Positions 6,355-12,968 of a DNA stretch of 17,145 nucleotides are shown here, piece after piece. Origin of the DNA: an uncultured Lachnospiraceae bacterium (GTDB lineage: Bacteria > Bacillota_A > Clostridia > Lachnospirales > Lachnospiraceae); the NCBI GenBank assembly GCA_910585855.1, contig CAJUGZ010000057.1, positions 1 to 17,145 on the forward strand, written 5' to 3'. A model generated the notes under the pieces. The model had not been told where the DNA came from and did no database searches. It saw only the letters and a list, made by a program, of their open reading frames with translations. Each line of letters begins with the position of its first letter. The first letter of the stretch is position 1. The translations under genes were made by a program, and so were the position numbers.

Positions 6355-8625
6355 ATGTTAGCAAATGGAGTGTTTTTAAATGACCGTTACGAGATACTGG
6401 GAAAAGTTGGTTCTGGAGGAATGTCGGATGTTTATAAAGCAAAGTGTCATAAACTGAATCGCTTTGTAGCCATTAAAGTACTGAAACAGGAATACAGCGA
6501 AGATAAGAATTTTGTAGCAAAGTTTCGTGTGGAGGCACAGTCGGCTGCCGGATTGAGTCATCCGAATATCGTCAGTATCTATGATGTAGGAGAGGATGGC
6601 GGATTGTACTATATCGTAATGGAGCTGGTAGAAGGAATCACACTGAAAAACTACATAGAGAAAAAAGGAAGGCTGGATGTAAAGGAAGCAGTCAGTATTG
6701 CAATTCAAGTCGCACAGGGTATACAGACTGCACATAGTCATCATATTATCCACCGGGATATTAAACCGCAGAATATTATTATTTCTAAAGAGGGAAAGGT
6801 AAAGGTAACGGACTTTGGAATTGCCAGAGTTTCTTCTGCACAGACGATTAATTCCAATGCAATGGGTTCAGTGCATTATATTTCGCCGGAGCAGGCAAGG
6901 GGAAATTACAGTGATGAGAGAAGTGATATTTATTCGCTTGGTATTTCGCTCTATGAAATGATTACTGGTCAAGTACCATTTGATGGAGATACAACGGTAT
7001 CGGTTGCCCTGCAGCATATTCAGTCAGAAATTCCTTCTCCAAAAGAGATTGCGGAGGATCTGCCGATTAGTGTAGAAAAGATTATCTATAAATGTACGCA
7101 GAAAAAGCCGGAGAGAAGATATGCAAAAGCAGGAGAATTGATTGCTGATTTAAAACAGTCGCTTCAAACACCGGAGGAGGATTTTGTACAGATTCCTCTG
7201 CCAAACTCCGGTGCACCGACGATTTCTATGACACCGGCGGAACTAGATGTTATTAAAATAACTGTACCAGAACATCCAAAAAAGCAAGAAGAAACGGAAG
7301 AGGTACGGGTTTTGCCTCCTCGAAAAAAGGAAATACCTGAGAAAAGAGAAGTTCCACAGAATAAACAGGTTTATATTCAGGCGGAAACCGATCCAGAAGA
7401 GGAGTCGGTAAATCCAAAAGTAGAAAAGATTATGACTGTGGTTAGTGTGGCGGCAGCGGTTTTGATTGTATGTCTTTTGGTATTTATTATTGTAAAATTG
7501 CTTCCGGGTACAAAACAGGGAACAAATTCGACTACAACAAATCGTTTGGAATCAGTATCTGCAACAAAAGAACCGACAACGACATTGGCATCTGCGCAAA
7601 CAACGACAACAGAATCTTCGGTTGATTCCGGGGCGACTTCCAAAATGCCGGATTTAAAAGGAATCAGTGAAAATGATGCAATGATAGCATTAAATCGAGT
7701 AAATCTTGGAATGAATAAATCCTATGAAAATTCCAATCAAGTACAAAAGGGATTTGTCATTTCTCAGGAATTTGCGGCGGACAGTGAAGTGAAGAAAAAT
7801 ACTTCTGTAAAAGTGGTAATTAGTCTTGGACCAGATCAGTTTGCTGTGCCAGATGTATTGAATTTAAAAGAATCCGATGCCTCTGCAATGCTAGAATCCT
7901 ATCAGCTTCGAGTCAGTACCGAGTATGTCTACAGTGATTCAGTGATAAAAGGAAATGTAATCAGCACCAATCCTTCTCATTCCTCTATGGTTTCACAGGG
8001 TGATACGGTTTTATTAAGTGTCAGTATGGGACCGGAATTTGTAAATGTAATTATGCCGGATTTAAGAAATTTAACAGAGGAAGAGGCAAAATTTAAGATA
8101 GAATCAAGCGGATTGATTGTAGGGAAGATAGAAAAAGCGCATAGCAGTGAAATTGTAGAGGGACGAGTAATCAGTCAGAGTTTAGAAAAAGGCGGAACGG
8201 TAAAACAGGGAACAACGGTGGATTTTGTAGTCAGTCTTGGAGAGGAAGAAACGCAGACAGAAACGGAAACCGAAACGCAGCCGGAAACCAGTGTACCAGT
8301 AGGAACGGTTACAGTATCACCGGCTCAGGTAGCAGAATATATCTCTGGAGGAAGTTTTGCTGTACCGGTAATTCCGGGTCCGGGGATGGTAGAGCCGACT
8401 TATTATTCGGAGGCAACTCTTCGGTTGGAATTGGCGCAGACAACGGAGGATGGAAGAACTATTTTAAGAAATGTGAATACAGTAACGGTAAAACCGGAGA
8501 GTTTTCCTTATGTACAAGAAGGGATTACCGGAGAACCGGGGTTGAATGAAGGCAGTGTGCGGGTATATCTGGCTTTTGGAGGAGAAGAACATTACTGCGG
8601 AAGCTGTTTGGTGGATTTTCATTAA
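6355..8625 (+). CDS. prkC: PASTA-domain Ser/Thr protein kinase (PrkC/Stk)
   Basis: This is a membrane kinase that senses cell-wall muropeptides or lipid II through extracellular PASTA domains; in Bacillus it acts in germination and cell-wall homeostasis. The N-terminal kinase domain (about 13-270) has the glycine loop GKVGSGGMSDVY, K41 in VAIKVL, the catalytic HRDIKPQN (D135), DFG at 153-155 and ISPEQA at 176-181. A juxtamembrane linker leads to one transmembrane segment (about 360-382). A Thr/Ser-rich spacer is followed by three PASTA repeats (about 431-493, 496-560 and 567-628). Then come a Thr-Glu repeat tract (about 630-646) and a C-terminal beta-rich region with C748 and C751. The 756-residue length is normal for clostridial members. 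It pairs with stp; a repeat element starts 6 bases after its stop. Confidence 0.95.
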   Translation: MLANGVFLNDRYEILGKVGSGGMSDVYKAKCHKLNRFVAIKVLKQEYSEDKNFVAKFRVEAQSAAGLSHPNIVSIYDVGEDGGLYYIVMELVEGITLKNYIEKKGRLDVKEAVSIAIQVAQGIQTAHSHHIIHRDIKPQNIIISKEGKVKVTDFGIARVSSAQTINSNAMGSVHYISPEQARGNYSDERSDIYSLGISLYEMITGQVPFDGDTTVSVALQHIQSEIPSPKEIAEDLPISVEKIIYKCTQKKPERRYAKAGELIADLKQSLQTPEEDFVQIPLPNSGAPTISMTPAELDVIKITVPEHPKKQEETEEVRVLPPRKKEIPEKREVPQNKQVYIQAETDPEEESVNPKVEKIMTVVSVAAAVLIVCLLVFIIVKLLPGTKQGTNSTTTNRLESVSATKEPTTTLASAQTTTTESSVDSGATSKMPDLKGISENDAMIALNRVNLGMNKSYENSNQVQKGFVISQEFAADSEVKKNTSVKVVISLGPDQFAVPDVLNLKESDASAMLESYQLRVSTEYVYSDSVIKGNVISTNPSHSSMVSQGDTVLLSVSMGPEFVNVIMPDLRNLTEEEAKFKIESSGLIVGKIEKAHSSEIVEGRVISQSLEKGGTVKQGTTVDFVVSLGEEETQTETETETQPETSVPVGTVTVSPAQVAEYISGGSFAVPVIPGPGMVEPTYYSEATLRLELAQTTEDGRTILRNVNTVTVKPESFPYVQEGITGEPGLNEGSVRVYLAFGGEEHYCGSCLVDFH

Positions 8626-8631
8626 TATTAT

Positions 8632-8845
8632 GGAGGACGCCGAAAGCCGAATGGGGTTCTATTTTGACGATTCTCCATAAGATGCTGTATCGCTGACGGA
8701 GGACGCCGAAAGTCGAATGGGATTCTATTCCGGGCTCGCTTGCGCTTAGCATTTCCTCGTAGCGGACACATAAGGTGCTAAAATACAGCACCTAAGTGCC
8801 GACGGGAAATGATGACCCTGCATAGAACCCCATTCGGCTTTCGGC
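8632..8845 (-). repeat. Element E: inverted-arm repeat with a tandemly duplicated arm, related at its ends to the main family
   Basis: Perfect 24-bp arms at 8639-8662 and 8822-8845 enclose about 160 bases. The arm with its end motif GGAGGACGCC (8632-8641) is repeated at 8698-8729 with 30 of 32 identical bases. Inside are a clean hairpin GGTGCT (8774-8779)/AGCACC (8787-8792) and an enclosing stem CATTTCC (8750-8756)/GGAAATG (8805-8811). Read on minus, the ends are ACACAGCC and GGCGTCCTCC, close to the ends of copies A and B, which is why I orient it minus. The core differs from theirs. It separates prkC from rsgA, which are adjacent in the ancestral order. No coding content is convincing. Confidence 0.75.
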
Positions 8846-8968
8846 TGTGTATTCCAGAATGAAAAAATTATAACAGATAATAAGAGGTTTAATGAAAAAA
8901 TATAATAATATAACAATAAGATGTTTGGTGTAGTGTTAAAAATAAAAATAGGAAAAGATAGGAGAGAG

Positions 8969-9856
8969 ATGCAAGGAAAGATTGAAAAAGGGATTGCTGG
9001 GTTTTATTATGTTCATGTTCCGAAAAAGGGAATTTATGAATGTAAGGCAAAAGGGGTGTTTCGGAATCGAAAGGTAAAGCCTTTGGTAGGGGATGATGTG
9101 GAAATTGCCGTATTGGATCAGGAAAATAGGATTGGAAATATTATGGAACTTTATCCTAGAAAAAATACATTGATTCGACCGGCAGTTGCTAATATCGATC
9201 AGGCTTTGGTTATTTTTGCGGTGACTGATCCGCTGCCGAATCTGAATTTACTGGATCGGTTTTTGATTATGATGGAGCAGCAGAAAGTGGATACGATTAT
9301 ATGTTTTAATAAACAGGATTTGGCAGAACAGGAGCAGCTTGAAAAGTTAAAAGATTGTTATGCTGCTTGCGGGTATCCGGTTTTGTTTTCTAGTAATTCT
9401 ACATTAGACGGAATGGATCAGATAAAAGAAGTTCTTGTTGGAAAGACTACCGTGCTGGCAGGACCTTCTGGGGTGGGAAAATCCTCTTTGCTTAATTGGC
9501 TGAATCCGAAAGCCAATATGGAAGTTGGAGGAATCAGTGAAAAAATCCGGCGTGGAAAGCATACGACACGACATAGTGAGTTGTTTTATATCGAAGAGTT
9601 AGGGAAGAATACGTATGTGTTTGATACACCGGGATTTACTTCTTTATATTTTACGGATTTAGAAGCAGAGCAGTTAAAAGACTATTTTGTAGAATTTCGT
9701 CAGTATGAAGAAAACTGTCGATTTAAAGGGTGTGTTCATGTTCGGGAACCGGACTGTAGAGTAAAGCAGGCATTAGAAGAGGGCAAAATTAGTTCGAGTC
9801 GATATAAAAACTATATGGAACTCTATCAGGAACTATATGAAAAAAAGAAGTATTGA
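8969..9856 (+). CDS. rsgA: Ribosome small-subunit biogenesis GTPase RsgA
   Basis: RsgA (CpgA/YloQ in Bacillus) is a circularly permuted GTPase that acts late in 30S subunit maturation. The motif order is G4-G1-G3: NKQD at 114-117, GPSGVGKSS at 165-173 and DTPGF at 219-223. The N-terminal OB fold covers about 1-70. The zinc knuckle is C250, C255, H257 and C263. I chose ATG 8969 because MQGKI...GFYYV is the usual family N-terminus and AGGAG lies 4 bases upstream. An in-frame ATG at 8921 would add 16 residues but has no ribosome binding site. Element E separates it from prkC, so it may need its own promoter; TATAAT at 8901-8906 is a possible -10 without a good -35. The 295-residue length is normal. 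Confidence 0.94.
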   Translation: MQGKIEKGIAGFYYVHVPKKGIYECKAKGVFRNRKVKPLVGDDVEIAVLDQENRIGNIMELYPRKNTLIRPAVANIDQALVIFAVTDPLPNLNLLDRFLIMMEQQKVDTIICFNKQDLAEQEQLEKLKDCYAACGYPVLFSSNSTLDGMDQIKEVLVGKTTVLAGPSGVGKSSLLNWLNPKANMEVGGISEKIRRGKHTTRHSELFYIEELGKNTYVFDTPGFTSLYFTDLEAEQLKDYFVEFRQYEENCRFKGCVHVREPDCRVKQALEEGKISSSRYKNYMELYQELYEKKKY

Positions 9857-9880
9857 ATTTTCTACACGAGATTGTATCTG

Positions 9881-9923
9881 TGCGTTGCTTGAATCAAACT
9901 CGTAACAGAGAAAAAGCAGCGCA
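9881..9923 (+). promoter_or_regulatory. Intergenic hairpin between rsgA and rpe
   Basis: TGCGTTGCTT (9881-9890) pairs with AAGCAGCGCA (9914-9923) over 10 positions, with one G-U on plus, and the loop is 23 bases. No T tract follows, so it is not a standard terminator. It ends just before the rpe ribosome binding site AGGAG and could influence mRNA processing or rpe translation. This function is inference only. Confidence 0.3.
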
Positions 9924-9938
9924 GAAAAGGAGAATATT

Positions 9939-10640
9939 ATGTTAAAGTTAGCACCATCTATTTTAGCGGCTGATTTTACTTGTTTAGGAAAAGAAATTGA
10001 AATGGTGGATTTTGCAGGGGCGGATTATCTTCATATTGATGTAATGGATGGTATGTTTGTGCCAAGTATTTCTTATGGGATGCCAGTGATTCAGTCGATT
10101 AGAAAGACAACAAAAAAAGTATTTGATGTGCATCTTATGATAGAAGAGCCGATTCGTTATATTGATGAATTTGCAGAGGCAGGGGCGGATTTAATTACGG
10201 TTCATGCAGAGGCATGCAGACATTTAGACAGTACGATACGAAAGATTCGGCGGTGCGGCAGAAGGGCAGGAGTTGTGTTAAATCCGGCAACGCCTCTGAG
10301 TTCGATTCTTTGTGTGCTGCAGGAAGTGGATATGGTGCTTTTGATGTCGGTAAATCCCGGATTTGGGGGACAGAAGCTGATTCCTTATGTAATAGATAAG
10401 ATTCGGGAATTGAGGCGGATTTGTAATGAACGGAATTTGGATTTGGATATTGAAGTGGATGGGGGGATTCGCTTGGAAAATGTTCGAATGGTGATTGAGG
10501 CGGGAGCAAATGTAATTGTGGCGGGATCTTCTGTATTTCAGGGGGATATTGCTGCGAATGTACGGGCTTATAAGGCGATATTTGAAGAGTATGGAAATGA
10601 TGTGCCGATGGACTTTCGGGTGGATATCAATTCATTTTAG
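9939..10640 (+). CDS. rpe: Ribulose-phosphate 3-epimerase
   Basis: Rpe interconverts D-ribulose 5-phosphate and D-xylulose 5-phosphate in the pentose phosphate pathway. It is a cytoplasmic TIM-barrel metalloenzyme. Visible motifs are APSILAADF at 5-13 with the substrate-contacting serine, HIDVMDG at 32-38 with metal ligand H32 and catalytic D34 (or the adjacent count), HLMIEEP at 65-71 with a metal-binding histidine, MSVNPGFGGQ at 136-145 for phosphate binding, and EVDGGI at 172-177 with the second catalytic aspartate. The start is supported by AGGAG about 8 bases upstream. The 233 residues are slightly longer than the common 215-225. It follows rsgA after 82 bases as in the ancestral cluster. 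A half repeat begins directly after its stop codon. Confidence 0.95.
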   Translation: MLKLAPSILAADFTCLGKEIEMVDFAGADYLHIDVMDGMFVPSISYGMPVIQSIRKTTKKVFDVHLMIEEPIRYIDEFAEAGADLITVHAEACRHLDSTIRKIRRCGRRAGVVLNPATPLSSILCVLQEVDMVLLMSVNPGFGGQKLIPYVIDKIRELRRICNERNLDLDIEVDGGIRLENVRMVIEAGANVIVAGSSVFQGDIAANVRAYKAIFEEYGNDVPMDFRVDINSF

Positions 10641-10900
10641 ATGGAGGGGGACGGGGTATTTTGGAAGTGGTATCCCACTGCTGTTCCGATTCCAGAAAAC
10701 AAGAAGGTCTAAGGCTTCTGTATTTTGGTGCATCCGACCGGACGGACCGGGGCGCAATTCGCCCGTGCGGCAGTCGAAGTGTTTTGGTATATCGAAAGAT
10801 TTTATCAGCCGCAATAAAATCGCTTCCCGAGGCACACGGGCTAAACACGCCCCTTTTTTTGCACACACTGCATAGAAGCAGTATGTGCAAAAAATTCTAG
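10641..10900 (-). repeat. Half copy C of the structured repeat (lacks the 5' outer arm); T-tract stem may terminate rpe transcription
   Basis: On minus this copy has the element's 3' arm region, the 18-nt segment (10702-10719), the central stem GGGGCG (10749-10754)/CGCCCC (10848-10853), an ATAAAATC/GATTTTAT hairpin, and the T6/A6 hairpin (10855-10871 with 10878-10894). The hairpin's one mismatch on plus (C-A) is G-U on minus. The element's 5' outer arm and matching 18-nt segment are missing; sequence after about 10900 is unrelated. On plus, the stem ending CGCCCC is followed at once by seven T bases (10854-10860), which resembles an intrinsic terminator for rpe with a long apical region. Confidence 0.75.
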
Positions 10901-10918
10901 ATTTTTATAGTAGATTTT

Positions 10919-10948
10919 TTGCCTTTTTGTTGTAATATTTAATACTAT
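10919..10948 (+). promoter_or_regulatory. Possible promoter for thiN
   Basis: TTGCCT (10919-10924) and TACTAT (10943-10948) are spaced by 18 bases and match consensus moderately (4 and 5 of 6). The repeat copy upstream ends at about 10900, so thiN may be transcribed separately from rpe. The thiN ATG is about 45 bases downstream of the predicted start site. Confidence 0.35.
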
Positions 10949-10999
10949 AGCGAACGAATAAGATGTTTTCGCTTATGACTGATAGAAAGGATTTTATTT

Positions 11000-11677
11000 A
11001 TGAAAACAGTTGTTACTTGGATTTTTGCCGGTGGGGAGATCCAGGAGGATTTTGTTGCAGACTATGCAAAAGAAAATCAGGCGGATCAGATTGTTGCAGT
11101 GGATGGCGGACTTGCTGTTGTGGATTGTTTGGGGCTTTGTCCGACTTATATTGTAGGAGATTTTGATACGGTATCGTCTGAGCTTTTGAAAAAATATCAA
11201 TTAGAGAAGCAGGTTGTTGTCCGTAAATTTCAGCCGAAAAAGGATCTGACAGATGGAGAGATTGCTGTAGAAGTAGCTTTGGAACTTGGCAGTACAAAGA
11301 TTGTGTTGTTTGGTACAACCGGAAAACGGTTAGATCATCTGCTGGGCAATCTTTCTTTGCTTTATTTGGCAGAGAGGGATGGGGCTTCTTGTGAGATTTT
11401 GGACGCTTACAATCGGATTCGGCTGCTTCGGTGCAGGCAGCAGTATTGGATAGAGCGAGGGACACAGTTTGGAAGGTATGTTTCTTTTTTGCCTTTTACG
11501 GATAAGGTGGAAGGAGTGACTCTTACCGGATTTCAGTATCCGCTGAAAGATTTTACAATGACTCGATTTTTTAACCCTACACTTGGAATCAGTAATGAGA
11601 TTGTGGAAGAAAGAGGAGGAATCTGGTTTTCGGAGGGGATTTTATTTTGTGTGGAGTCAAGGGATACTGTGGAATAA
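11000..11677 (+). CDS. thiN: Thiamine pyrophosphokinase (thiamine diphosphokinase)
   Basis: The enzyme transfers pyrophosphate from ATP to thiamine, giving thiamine pyrophosphate. The 225-residue product has the family motifs: AVDGGLA at 33-39, IVGDFDTVS at 51-59 (metal-binding aspartates), KDLTDGEIA at 81-89, and FGTTGKRLDHLLGNL at about 104-118. The second part (about 130-220) is the beta-sandwich thiamine-binding domain. The ribosome binding site is AAAGGA about 9 bases upstream. It is the last gene of the conserved rsmB-to-thiN cluster; a short inverted repeat follows 1 base after its stop, and the next gene is on the opposite strand. It corresponds to B. subtilis YloS/ThiN. Confidence 0.93.
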   Translation: MKTVVTWIFAGGEIQEDFVADYAKENQADQIVAVDGGLAVVDCLGLCPTYIVGDFDTVSSELLKKYQLEKQVVVRKFQPKKDLTDGEIAVEVALELGSTKIVLFGTTGKRLDHLLGNLSLLYLAERDGASCEILDAYNRIRLLRCRQQYWIERGTQFGRYVSFLPFTDKVEGVTLTGFQYPLKDFTMTRFFNPTLGISNEIVEERGGIWFSEGILFCVESRDTVE

Positions 11678-11678
11678 A

Positions 11679-11714
11679 GAGGACGTCAGATTCTGAACTG
11701 GTTCAGAATTTGAC
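11679..11714. terminator. Hairpin between convergent thiN and HD gene; resembles a core-less repeat end
   Basis: Fourteen bases at 11685-11698 pair with 11701-11714 (13 Watson-Crick pairs plus one G-U on plus), filling exactly the space between the two convergent stop codons. No clear T tract follows on either strand, so terminator function is only likely from position. Read on minus, the sequence ends AATCTGACGTCCTC, which matches the 3' end of repeat copy B (AATCTGGCGTCCTC) at 13 of 14 bases. Confidence 0.5.
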
Positions 11715-12278
11715 TCAGCTTAAGACTTCCATGACTTTTTCAAACTTATTTTGATAGTATTGTTTACTTTTTATAGATAATTTTTGGAAACTTCTTGTTA
11801 GTTTATCCTTTACGAATTTTTTGCCATCTTCAATCGTCATTCCTTTTTGAACGTAAGCTAAATACAGCAAACTGGGAATACTGTCAAAGTGCGAAATTGC
11901 ATCAGCATCAGCAACGCATAATTCTTCAAGACTATTTTTTTCTAAATTTATACTGCCTCTGTGATTTTTAATGCATTCTTGAACCAAATGAATTTTTTGG
12001 TTATCGTAATCATATTTATTTAAAATATGATATGCCATTTCTGCTCCATGTATATGATGTAAATCATATAGACTATAATCTGTAATAGAAGCAATGTCAT
12101 GCAGCCAAGCTGAAATCAGGACAACTTCTTTATCTGCACCGTATTTTTCTGCCAGAATTTCTGCATTTTTAACTACAGCAATAATATGATAGTAACATCC
12201 TATTCCGAATTTATTTGTTTCTCTTTGGCATCTATCATATAATTCCTTTTGTAAATTTCTCAAAATATCTTCTCGCAT
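11715..12278 (-). CDS. HD-domain phosphohydrolase of unknown substrate
   Basis: This 187-residue soluble protein has the HD-superfamily metal-binding signature: H31, the H60-D61 doublet in AWLHDIAS, and D126 in VADADAISH. HHIHGAE at 74-80 is also typical. Members are metal-dependent phosphohydrolases acting on nucleotides or similar phosphoesters; the substrate cannot be read from the sequence. GGAGG is well placed upstream of the ATG, and it has its own promoter. The gene converges on thiN and is a single-gene unit. Its base composition is clearly AT-richer than the flanking housekeeping genes, and it separates thiN from pckA, so it is probably an acquired accessory gene. No toxin, CBASS or ppGpp-synthetase domain is visible. 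Confidence 0.85.
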   Translation of the reverse strand: MREDILRNLQKELYDRCQRETNKFGIGCYYHIIAVVKNAEILAEKYGADKEVVLISAWLHDIASITDYSLYDLHHIHGAEMAYHILNKYDYDNQKIHLVQECIKNHRGSINLEKNSLEELCVADADAISHFDSIPSLLYLAYVQKGMTIEDGKKFVKDKLTRSFQKLSIKSKQYYQNKFEKVMEVLS

Positions 12279-12313
12279 ATCTTTTCCTCCATAACTGCCA
12301 ATTTTCAGCTTTA

Positions 12314-12342
12314 ATTATATCATAATAATTGATATTTGTCAC
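12314..12342 (-). promoter_or_regulatory. Sigma-A promoter of the HD-domain gene
   Basis: On the minus strand GTGACA (12342-12337, 5 of 6 matches) is followed after exactly 17 bases by a perfect TATAAT (12319-12314). The predicted leader to the ATG at 12278 is about 30 bases and contains the GGAGG site. Confidence 0.65.
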
Positions 12343-12493
12343 ATAATCTTTAATAATATCAGGATAAACTTATAAACTTAAAAAGGATAAAATCTTGATT
12401 TTATAAAAAGATTAGATAAGAACTTTTTAGAGTTTTCAAAATTTGCGGAAAACTTGTTTTGTAATAAAACATCGTTTCTGCCGTACTCCAACT

Positions 12494-12826
12494 AACAGCG
12501 AGAGGCGGTTTGCTCCTATCCTTTGCCAGCGACTTCGGAGAACGGTTAGAAAGTCTTGGGCTTCTGTGGAAGCGCCTAGAATTTTTTGCATATCCTGCTT
12601 CCATGCAGGGTATGCAAAAAAAGGGACGTGTTTAGCCCGAAGAATAGAGAAGAGGATGTTTTATGGATGATAAAACCTTTCCTTACACCTGTTTCGTTTC
12701 GGTTGTTATGAGGGCGAATTGCGTCCCGGTTCGTATGGTTGGATGAACATAAATCAGAAGCCCTAGACTTTCTTAGCGTTTGGAGCGGAGCAGGCAAAGG
12801 ATAGGAGCAAACCGCCTCTTGCGTCC
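12494..12826 (+). repeat. Complete copy D of the structured interspersed repeat (candidate structured RNA)
   Basis: This 333-bp copy has perfect 27-bp terminal arms (12501-12527 and 12793-12819) whose sequence is unrelated to the arms of copies A, B and F. The inner 18-nt segments (12548-12565 with 12756-12773) pair except for one central U-U, as in copy B, although their sequence differs. The T6/A6 hairpin is 12582-12598 with 12605-12621, with one G-U on plus. The central stem is GGGACG (12623-12628)/CGTCCC (12722-12727), a compensatory change from copy B. The internal loop TGTTTA/GAATTG is unchanged. A hairpin GTTTTAT (12658-12664)/ATAAAAC (12670-12676) lies within. It ends about 50 bases upstream of the pckA promoter, in the same direction. 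Confidence 0.85.
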
Positions 12827-12878
12827 GGTGAAAGCCAATAATTTTAGATTTTTATAATAAATTTTATAATGAGTTATC

Positions 12879-12907
12879 TTGACAATTTTTTGCCATAATG
12901 AGATAAT
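12879..12907 (+). promoter_or_regulatory. Sigma-A promoter of pckA
   Basis: A perfect -35 TTGACA (12879-12884), a 17-base spacer and GATAAT (12902-12907, 5 of 6 matches) form a strong promoter. The predicted leader is about 55 bases and carries the AAGGAGGA site before the ATG at 12969. No obvious CcpA operator was identified by eye. Confidence 0.75.
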
Positions 12908-12968
12908 AAGGGAAATGCGGATGGTTCTTCGCCCGCACATAGATTGAAGCAAAAGGAGGACATTATAT

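Noticed and set aside
8525..8791. An 88-codon minus-strand open frame across the prkC end and element E
   Set aside because: It consists largely of translated repeat arms (the HSxFGVL segment appears twice because the arm is duplicated) and has no supporting start signal.
10632..10890. Several open frames of 78-87 codons within copy C, and similar short frames in copies A and D (e.g. 22-231 and 12443-12670), some giving CKKG-CLAR-like peptides
   Set aside because: They overlap in different frames on both strands, lack ribosome binding sites, and the copies change in a stem-preserving rather than codon-preserving way. They are probably spurious products of the repeat.
11715..12278. HD-domain gene as part of a defence or toxin-antitoxin system
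   Set aside because: It is a solitary gene with no nucleotidyltransferase, effector or antitoxin partner nearby; only a generic phosphohydrolase call is supported.
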